A DNA stretch of 34,082 nt from a virus: IMG/VR virus record IMGVR_UViG_3300027499_000020, positions 1 through 34,082 of that record, one strand, 5' to 3'. Positions 24,701 to 32,500 of the stretch are shown one piece after another (the first letter of the stretch is position 1; each line of letters opens with the position of its first letter). Under the pieces are notes generated by a model that saw nothing but the letters and a program-made list of their open reading frames with translations, had not been told where the DNA came from and did not search any database. The translations under genes and the position numbers were made by a program.

Positions 24701-27122
24701 CAACGTTCTTAGGGAACGCAACCTTCATAAATCCACCTGTATATGCAGTAGCTGCATTAGATGTAAGAATCATTGATGAAGCACCAGTGATCTGTGACAC
24801 CTGACCATATGATGTTGATGTAGTATTGCCGAACTTTACATAGTCACCAACATTAAATGAGGTACGGAAATCCATACCACCTGCACCAGCAACATTTGCA
24901 GTGTTTGTTAATGTTGTAATTGTACCTGTTGCATTTGTCTGACCTTCATAATCAGCAAGTGGAACAATAACAAAGTCACGCTTTTCACTGGTATTAAGTT
25001 CACCAGTATATGGAAAAGTTTCTCCGGCCGCAAGATTTAGAACGATATAACCTGTAGAGTTTGCAGTTTCGCCCTGGTTGATTGTGCGGTATGTGTATGT
25101 CATATTATTGGCATACTTCATTGCATCAACTGTCTTAAACAACAGAGCAGAGTCTCTTGTATCGGCTAGCTCAGCAACATTTGCAGAGTTTAGAATAACG
25201 TCGGCGATACCCTTGTTTGTTCCGTCATAATATACTGAACGGACATTAGAGAAGTTCTTACCTGAATTCATTACTACATCGAACAAATACAAACGGTATA
25301 CTGCATCCTTAGAACCGGGTTCAGCATTTGAGTATTCGTTCACAACTGAACGAATACGAGCTGTGCCGATCTTATTACCTGTTGTAGTAATTGCACCACC
25401 AGCAGCAGTACTAATATATTGTTTTGCAGTATCGTATAGATCGATTGTAGCACCGGTATTAAACTGGAAGATACCTCCCATTTCTTTAACACGGATAAAG
25501 TTGCCGTAACCTAGTCGCACTGCAGCAGAATTGTTATTTGCTGTATCAATACCCTTAGCAACATTAGCTATATAGTTGTCAACAGTGTTTATACGATAAC
25601 CATTAATATATGCAGTACCAGGATCAATAGCTATTTTAAATACTGATGCACTTTCTACAAATGTCGGCGAATCTTTTGTTGCTACTAAGAACTGATCTAA
25701 AACGTAGTTACCAGATTCTTCATATGTTCTTTTCGCCATTTCGGCGCCAATAATATTATAGACAGTTGCAAGATTTTGTTTATATGGACGACCATCAGCA
25801 AATTCAATAATTGGAAGAAATTCAGTATTTGCGTCTGCTTCTTCCTTAGAGAGAACATAAAGAACAGGTGTAAGTTTAAGACGGTCTGCACCAGGAGCTG
25901 TGTAGTTATATGTTCCAGTTGCATTGTCAAGAAGAGATGTATCTTGGTTGCTGTTAATAATCGATTCTTCAGTCAGGAATCCTACGGATTTGCTGAATCC
26001 AGTATTCGAATACTTATTAACAATCTCAAGTTGGTTTGATACGCGGCTGAAGAAACCCTTCTGATAGATTGTTCCTTCATCGACAGTAATACCGTAACCA
26101 ACACCGACAGCCGAAACAGCAGAGTTAGCAACAGTAATAGATGTCAGATAGTTTAAAGGCGCAACATCAAGTTGTGAAATTTCAGCAGTTGAGATAGATG
26201 ATGTGTTCTCAATCTTAATTGAAACATAAGGTGGTACATAGTAACCAGATCCACCGGATGTTACAGTCAAAGCAGTAACTTTACCAAGCGTGTCTGTAGT
26301 AATCGAAGCTTCGGCGCCTGCACCGATTGTAGAAGAAACGTTTGCAACATTAGCAGTTGTTGTATTACGAATAGTATCGCCAGCTCCGAAACGCCACTTG
26401 ATAGTATTAGCTGCAAGAAGATCTACAGCAAGCGGCTTAATCTTAAGAATCAGAACTTCAGAGTTTGCCGTCGAGTTGGCTTCTACGATTGTAGCATTTG
26501 CAACTCCATTCTGAATAACATGTCCAGCTACGAATGCACCGGCCGGAAATGTATTACCACCAGTTGAGTTTGTAATAGCAAGAGAAGAAACTACAACAAC
26601 AGAGTCTGCATTTGAAAACTTAGATGATCCATCAGTAACTCTCATCTTAAAGATAGGATAGTTTGGATCGAATACATCTAGAGTATCACCGGCAGCAAAA
26701 GATCCGGTATTGTTATCTAGGCCAGAACCATTATATTTGATATAGAGCGTATTGAGATTTGGATTACGAGATTCGAAACCAGAAATGGTCTTGACAATAA
26801 CGCCTTGAACGTTACTAGAGTTTCTTACCGAAAGATTATCATATGTAGAAACAGCAACAGGCGCACCGTCTGTTTCAAGATCCTTGATCTTTACATATGG
26901 CAGGATCTCATGGCGTGTAATATTACATCCGTCAATGATTGTACCACGCTTGAAGATGTTGTCACCAAACTTCTCAATCTGGTTCTGCAGAATAGACTGA
27001 AGTTGATTAAGTTCACGGGCCTGCACGGCTACACCCGGCTGGAAAAGAACTCGATAGTAGTCCTTCTTAGGATCGTAGTCGTCGTAGTATGGTGATACGT
27101 TAAAATCAGTGTTGGCCGGCAT
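21756..27122 (-). CDS. DUF4815-type giant baseplate/tail structural protein
   Basis: 1788 residues. The N-terminal 130 residues carry the DUF4815 signature: NVSPYYDDYDPKKDYYRVLF near 8-27, GVAVQARELNQLQSILQNQI near 30-49, EKFGDNIFKRGTIIDG after it. The body is a chain of beta modules, among them a GGSGYYVPPYVSIKI unit, a TTSTSYGQVSQITG unit, and one copy of a GDSLVY...GLSNGSTYYVV...GFSLAST module also found in the gp7-position protein. Around residues 1090-1370 comes a more conserved part (YYDLRDQFDFRPKSN, then helical MADIASLEKRIKDLEYY). After it are a Thr/Pro linker (near 22920-22990), a beta-sandwich pair, and a Thr-rich stretch close to the C-terminus (near 21850-21920). In cyanophage-like viruses such proteins occupy the gp9/gp10 position at the baseplate rim. 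The role here is inferred from order. Confidence 0.82.
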   Translation of the reverse strand: MPANTDFNVSPYYDDYDPKKDYYRVLFQPGVAVQARELNQLQSILQNQIEKFGDNIFKRGTIIDGCNITRHEILPYVKIKDLETDGAPVAVSTYDNLSVRNSSNVQGVIVKTISGFESRNPNLNTLYIKYNGSGLDNNTGSFAAGDTLDVFDPNYPIFKMRVTDGSSKFSNADSVVVVSSLAITNSTGGNTFPAGAFVAGHVIQNGVANATIVEANSTANSEVLILKIKPLAVDLLAANTIKWRFGAGDTIRNTTTANVANVSSTIGAGAEASITTDTLGKVTALTVTSGGSGYYVPPYVSIKIENTSSISTAEISQLDVAPLNYLTSITVANSAVSAVGVGYGITVDEGTIYQKGFFSRVSNQLEIVNKYSNTGFSKSVGFLTEESIINSNQDTSLLDNATGTYNYTAPGADRLKLTPVLYVLSKEEADANTEFLPIIEFADGRPYKQNLATVYNIIGAEMAKRTYEESGNYVLDQFLVATKDSPTFVESASVFKIAIDPGTAYINGYRINTVDNYIANVAKGIDTANNNSAAVRLGYGNFIRVKEMGGIFQFNTGATIDLYDTAKQYISTAAGGAITTTGNKIGTARIRSVVNEYSNAEPGSKDAVYRLYLFDVVMNSGKNFSNVRSVYYDGTNKGIADVILNSANVAELADTRDSALLFKTVDAMKYANNMTYTYRTINQGETANSTGYIVLNLAAGETFPYTGELNTSEKRDFVIVPLADYEGQTNATGTITTLTNTANVAGAGGMDFRTSFNVGDYVKFGNTTSTSYGQVSQITGASSMILTSNAATAYTGGFMKVAFPKNVAISLTNDSTKWANVESGNSQVLTIFLGNTVANSTGSATSANVAIAYNATRTNVSSAAKTVQRNIYTRIIAANNTASVRGPWPLGVSDTFRMRNVYIANGASRDITFDVSTNITNSGTANAFITFANTPFANGDSLVYSNTAGAGVLGGLSNGSTYYVVYANTSGFSLASTRGGANLTLTSNTSSTHKFTGSPLYFGPDTYGVTDVTNDFYLDMNHTPDYMDTSYLFRKPRRTVLSTNDVLLIKYDAFNGGAGVKTISSYPVSDGETFTSLSVSANVHTMEIPEFVGISDKYYDLRDQFDFRPKSNNTIGFVTDVTSVAAGANALSIINPAEPSDANRFASAEQYFPTPDTTLTANIQYYQGRTDRVVVDTNGDFIVRAGKPGFINEVPSEPKNSITLQLLRIPAYPSLPQALSSDIIKIVDTKVANEAYGRRRSLYSVSATMTAAERNAIQIKSYKMADIASLEKRIKDLEYYVSFTLAEALAKARFIPSSLDALLDRFRFGFFVDPFTDYNYADIGNPEFWATIRDNQLGPKLTELNLEFREDSGQSGVLTLPFTEFNVITQSDATDGPIAIANTTTTPTTPTTPTGNVVVTTVTQTTTSVTQSQRSTSRNDNGTVYEEFYYTMSSLSGPVEFYINSRDNNNALEVFQGVTASGPWTTTITSASASLITAIDVSSKGLTGLNGETIENIGGSLNRKSYGPVGGFIEDQFKLLWSHDPTNGQYYKLRVYKGQNHGASGYSGTYTYKLFYPTDSVNTNTITVTNPTQFEYNGTINNVSPSEFSLTASTQYIDIMGAMVAIPSFSFVADSQKFTISVTGLKPNTYHKFIFNSEDQTAKCSQVRTSTTNTSGLLSNVNGVMTFDFYFDAGINEATSDIEQQNKMAAALAGVKTFVVQSYDGISKASGSINMKYYAGIFEEIATAVAPYLNTTPSITTTSTSTTTTSTTTETITPTPTTQVINDAIDNNNVINRRDSILNRMAFK

Positions 27123-27126
27123 TAAC

Positions 27127-29532
27127 TTAAAACTCCAAAATTATCTTGATTATTTCTGATTTGTTATCACTTCTTGTAATAGGATCTAGATTCTCGAGGT
27201 ATAGTACCTCACCGCTTCCTACTACAAAGTCTCCAGGGTATTTATTCGATAAGTTATCGAGCGTTGCTCCAGAAGTGTTACCAGTGATAGTTCTTACACC
27301 AGAAGGATCTAAGTTAAAGATCCCGAATTTATTGCTTATAAACATGACATCATCATCAATACCACCTGATAGTTCTGTATGATGCAGGTAACCACGCGGC
27401 TTAGCATACGAGATCAGGCTTTCTTGATCAATATATTCATCTTCAATAAACGCACTACTGCCTGATGTAAAATTACCAACAAGACGTGTTAATTGTGTAG
27501 AGGTTGTAAATGCGCCCGCTACTTTATCATTGACTTGAATTGCAGTCACAGTATTATTTGATGTTTGAATGATGGATGTAGCACCAGATGTAATACCTAC
27601 AACCTTACTTCCTTCAGAGAAAACACCAGCAACGTTTGATAGTGTAATCTGACTTGAACTAATAGATGTAATAGTTCCGTACGCGCCTAGAGCAAGTGCA
27701 GAGATCTCTGCATTATTTGCTGTAAATGTAGATGCTGTATTACATGTAATCTGATAGTCCTGTGGAATATTTGAAACAACAGACAAGAAGTTGTTAGCAC
27801 CCTTCTGGACAAGTACATAGTCACCGGCTGTGAATGAATCTTTAAACGTAGGAGTTTGCGGATTATCGATTGCAAGTGAAATTGAACCATTGCTACCGGT
27901 AGATGTAGTAATTGAAATACTCGGAGCACTTGTATAATTAGATCCTGTATTAGAAACTACTACACTAGTAATAACACCAGATACACTATTTGTGAATGTA
28001 GCATTGGCTCCAGATCCATCTGTTCCGGTATTATTAATTACTAAAGTATCTACAGCGCTATCGTATCCAATACCTCCGTTTACGATAGTTGCTGTTGTCG
28101 AGATCTTGCCATAATTTGTTTTCAAAATTGTAGTACTATTAGCAGTGATATTAACATTGCCATGTAGTTTAAACTGGCGGAATTGATAAACTGTCTCGCC
28201 AATAGCAAAGTTACCAACGGTATTTGCAGCCTTAAGAACAATATCAACATTAGTATAATTAGGAGCTTTAAGTAAACCTACCTGACGGAAATCATTTTGT
28301 GTAGGGATAGTGCCGCTCTCGCTGTCTACAAACTTAGTAGAAATACAAACGCGATTACCGCCTAGTTCATTCCATGGATCTGATCCATGTCCATTCTTCG
28401 GTGACAGAATAGGTTGAAGCGAAGCTTCTCTGAAATTGACGTCCTGAGAAATAACTTCAGGAATAGGAATATATGTACTATTAATAGAGATCGGAATAGT
28501 ATCAGGCATATCAGATGGATATGATTCGCCATAACGATAACCTTCACCAACATTTAGCATCTCAACCCTTGTGATTGAGTTAGCTACAGTGTTAATAATA
28601 GCACGGCCTTCAGCTGGAGTAGACTCTGAACCGTCACCCCATACGAATACGTACGGGTATACTTCATACGTATCTGTAACCTGTGGTGTAATTGTAAATG
28701 GTGTATCAATAATGAACTTCTTTTGCACACCTACACCTTCGTAGTTTACAATACGACGATATTGATCTACGCCTGTTCCACTAGTGATCTTGATTACGCA
28801 ACCTTGATAGTAGTCATCAATCGCTTCAGCATCATCTGGAGCACCATAGATCGTATTAACACCGCCAATGTTAATGTCACCGGTCTTAAATACTGCGTTT
28901 GCTATATAGTTGCTATATCCCTTTCCGGCATCAACAACATCGATAAGATCGATTGTGCCAGGAACTGCACCGGCAATTACTTCTGTATTTGCGGTGACAG
29001 GAATATAGTTTAGAGTGGCAAACTTCTCGTACTGTGTCTTTGTAATCGTGTACATGTATTTCCACACATAACCGTCACCGGCTTCTAATGGAAACAGATC
29101 AGCCGAACTACCATCACGCGAAGGCGCAATAGTTGATCTAACTGTAACACTACTATTACTGGCGTTATGTAGACACTTCCATACGTTGTATTCGGTATCA
29201 TCATCGACCATAACAAAAAATTGCTTAGTCATCAGACTACCATCGCGATGGTCATACTGACTATATGATGTGTTTGAGGTCCATGTGTACTTTGGAACCA
29301 TATGAACTACATCACTGGTAGAGACTCTCTTAGCAAAAATCATGTTATCATAGACATCAAGATGCGTGACCTTGACACTATTGTTAGGTACTTCAATAGT
29401 TACATCACTGGTTGCATACGGCGTATGTTTTCCGGCAAAGATGAAATAGTCAGTATTAGCGAATGTGTTTACAAAGCTGGCTGCACTATGTACATTAAAA
29501 TTAGTTGTAACAAGTTTCTGTGTAGTTGCCAT
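27127..29532 (-). CDS. gp8: Baseplate wedge protein, gp8-like
   Basis: 801 residues. The first 180 residues match the start I recall for gp8-type wedge proteins of marine T4-like phages: NFNVHSAASFVNTF, YFIFAGKHTPYA, WTSNTSYSQYDHRDGSLMTK at 84-103, QFFVMVDDDTEYNVWKCLHN and GDGYVWKYMYTITKTQYEKF at 152-171. The rest holds added beta modules, including TIVNGGIGYDSAVDTLVINN and SNTGSNYTSAPSISI, of the G-x-G-Y-x-x-x-P type. T4 gp8 is about 334 residues, so this protein is more than twice that length, by C-terminal extension. The ATG directly follows the TAA of the upstream gene, with GAGGA as ribosome site. Its position between the gp7-position and DUF4815-type genes fits the T4 order 7-8-9/10. 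Confidence 0.74.
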   Translation of the reverse strand: MATTQKLVTTNFNVHSAASFVNTFANTDYFIFAGKHTPYATSDVTIEVPNNSVKVTHLDVYDNMIFAKRVSTSDVVHMVPKYTWTSNTSYSQYDHRDGSLMTKQFFVMVDDDTEYNVWKCLHNASNSSVTVRSTIAPSRDGSSADLFPLEAGDGYVWKYMYTITKTQYEKFATLNYIPVTANTEVIAGAVPGTIDLIDVVDAGKGYSNYIANAVFKTGDINIGGVNTIYGAPDDAEAIDDYYQGCVIKITSGTGVDQYRRIVNYEGVGVQKKFIIDTPFTITPQVTDTYEVYPYVFVWGDGSESTPAEGRAIINTVANSITRVEMLNVGEGYRYGESYPSDMPDTIPISINSTYIPIPEVISQDVNFREASLQPILSPKNGHGSDPWNELGGNRVCISTKFVDSESGTIPTQNDFRQVGLLKAPNYTNVDIVLKAANTVGNFAIGETVYQFRQFKLHGNVNITANSTTILKTNYGKISTTATIVNGGIGYDSAVDTLVINNTGTDGSGANATFTNSVSGVITSVVVSNTGSNYTSAPSISITTSTGSNGSISLAIDNPQTPTFKDSFTAGDYVLVQKGANNFLSVVSNIPQDYQITCNTASTFTANNAEISALALGAYGTITSISSSQITLSNVAGVFSEGSKVVGITSGATSIIQTSNNTVTAIQVNDKVAGAFTTSTQLTRLVGNFTSGSSAFIEDEYIDQESLISYAKPRGYLHHTELSGGIDDDVMFISNKFGIFNLDPSGVRTITGNTSGATLDNLSNKYPGDFVVGSGEVLYLENLDPITRSDNKSEIIKIILEF

Positions 29533-32500
29533 TTATTCCTCGACGGTCTTTGTCAAATAGTGTCCAGCAGTGTTAGAACCACTAGTTGTTGTATTAGCTG
29601 TTATATTTATAGGGGTTCCATTAGCCGTCAGCGATAGCTTGACAGTATTTGGCGTAGTATTTACTACATAATATGATGTCGAGTTAGTAAGGCCAGTCAC
29701 AGCCGTGTTACCGGTTGCTGTTGTGTATAGTACCAGATCACCATTTGCGAACGGATTGATATACTGAAGAAGAACATGCTTTTCAGATATCATCGCTGCA
29801 GTATTAACATTCAATATTGAACCACCAAGTGTTGTTGACAACTTAACGCCAGATGTATTAGCAAACACAACATAGTAAAAACCTGCGTTTGACATGGTTG
29901 TTGTGCCATCACTAATACCGATAAAGTTACCGGTGTTCGAGATGTATTGTACCAGATCCCCGTTAGCCAATGTTACAGGATTGTAACTAGGCAGATTTGA
30001 CAAGGTGAAGAACTCTGATTCCTGGTCGACGTTATTCAGTGCGTTAAACTCATAGCTTCTTGCCTGAATATCTAATTCAATTGTTTCGTTAGCACTAGAA
30101 ACATCAGTTGCTGCGTTAAACTGGACCTGTTGTGAGGTAGCAATCTCAGATAGAGACATTGCAACATTAGCTTCCTCAACAACTAATGCAGAACCAAAGA
30201 ACTTAGTTCCGGCAATGTGCATAACCTTCTTGAACATGTCAGAGTAACGATCTACCGAGATCTTTGTAAGAACCTCGTACGAATACTCTTGATAGTAGTC
30301 ACCATCGTGAATGTACATATCTTCCGAAAGAAATCCCTTAGAGCTTCTGTAGTATCCCTTACCTTGACCCTGACCATCGATTATAATCTTAGCAGAACCG
30401 GCACGTAAGTTATCTTCTGACACATATTGAATGATTTCAGCATTAGTATAACCAAATCCCGAATCAAAGACTTCTAGTGATGCAACTTGGCCATTTGCCG
30501 TAATAACATTAGCCTCAATGATAGCATTTAAGCCAATAGGATATAGTTCATTTGAATCTTCTGATATTCCTGCAACATTTGCCTGAGCACCAGAAACATC
30601 ACCAATAATTTGTGAGCCAGCTTGGAACGTATTCTCGAATGTCAATCTCTTGACATAAAGAACGGTAGAGTTAGATCCAGCCTTGACGATACCCTTGGCA
30701 GTCGACGTAATTTGATACAATGACACTGTAGACACAGCAGCATTGACATAAGGGTTGGTATATGAAAGTAATGTATTTGATGTTGTTACATTAATCGCTG
30801 CTGTATTTCCAGACACACGAACATAGTCACCGGTTGTATTCGAGAAAATTGATTGAACACTTGCGTTCATCACAGGAGATGTAGTTTGGTATACAAGGTC
30901 ACCAGGGAGGTATCCTGGAACAGTAGAAATTGAATGCGTTTCTGCAGTAGCAGCAGCAGTCAGATCAATTACTGATCCAGCCTTAGTATCTGATAGTTTG
31001 AATCCGACACTGTTGGCTGATACAATATAATATGCAGCATTGTTTGCCAATCCAACGATTACCGTATTTGCAGCTGGTATTCTATAAAGGATACGCTGGT
31101 CGTCAACAAGATCGTTGATATAGTTCTTGATACTATGGCCAGACTCGTTACCACCTGCAGTCAAAGCAATGTTTGCACCGCCAGCAGTGGCCGATAGTGT
31201 TACACCTGTGCTATTAGAGAATCCAATGTAATAAAACGAGTTGTTAGACAGACCGGTGATTGCTGTATTACCGGTATCGGTATAGTAACGAACGTAATCA
31301 TTGCTCGAGAACGGGTTGCCAGAGATAGAGATAAAGTTAGCAACCGTGTTACCAACTCCAGATGTGTTAGCAATGAACGTTGCCGTGTTCGATGGCGAGT
31401 AGATAAAGTCTGCAGCACTATTAACTTCATTCTTTGTATCTACAGATATCTGGATCTCGTCATACGTATTTGAGTATGCACCGGAGTTAACCTTGAGATC
31501 ATAGTAAACAAGGTTGGCAAGTGTCTGGTTAATACGCTCACCGGTTACAAATGTTGTTGTTGCGTTATTAACAGTTATAATAAAATCATTACGGTCAAAT
31601 GCTGAGATATAAGGTTGGTATGCTAGAACATAAGGATCAACATTATAATCTAGACCTGGATCAATCTGTGATAGAGATCCAATTGTGCCAATTTCAAATC
31701 TGCCGAATGTTAGACACGAGTAGATTACATCAGCTAGATCACCCTGCGGATTTTTTGGAAAACCATATGCAGCCGAACGAATAGAAAGACCAGCATATGG
31801 AACATTAGCCTGAACTAATGTAGTGTATGCGGTTACATTCTGCAGATCAGTATTAGTGGTTGTTGTGCCATACTTAATCAAGTTACTATTTGCAGATGTA
31901 GTTACATTTGCGGTTCCGCCTGTATTACCAAAGTAATTCATACGATCTTTGATCTTGACTACACCGCTATCCGACTCGAATACTGTACCGTATACCTGCT
32001 TATAAAAATAATGACCTTCTTCATTTACCTTGTTATTTGCAAATGTACTAAAATTAGAAGTGTTGATATAATCAGTCTTACGGTATGGATATGACAGAAT
32101 AATACCGGTAGTATTAGCAAAGCGAACATGGTAGTAGTCACCATCAATCATACCATTAAGTGCAGTATTGCCTGTTGCTACCTCGTAACGAATATTGTCA
32201 CCGACTGTATACAGTGTATTTGCAGTAGGAAGAGAGATAAACCCTGATGTAGCATTTACAGATGAGTTAGCATTAAACGCAATCTTATTAACAGTTTGAT
32301 AAACATATGATCCTATACCAAATCCAGTATTTGAGGCAACTGTCAGAATTTTACGATCGTAGTCAAGTGTACCAACATTATTTGATCCAATTAAATCAGT
32401 ACCGATAAAGATAACTTCAGTGTCCCCAATTGTACCGACACCAAATCCTGCACCCGAACCAAATGATATTCCTGTTACGTCAGATTGTGTATTGCTAATA

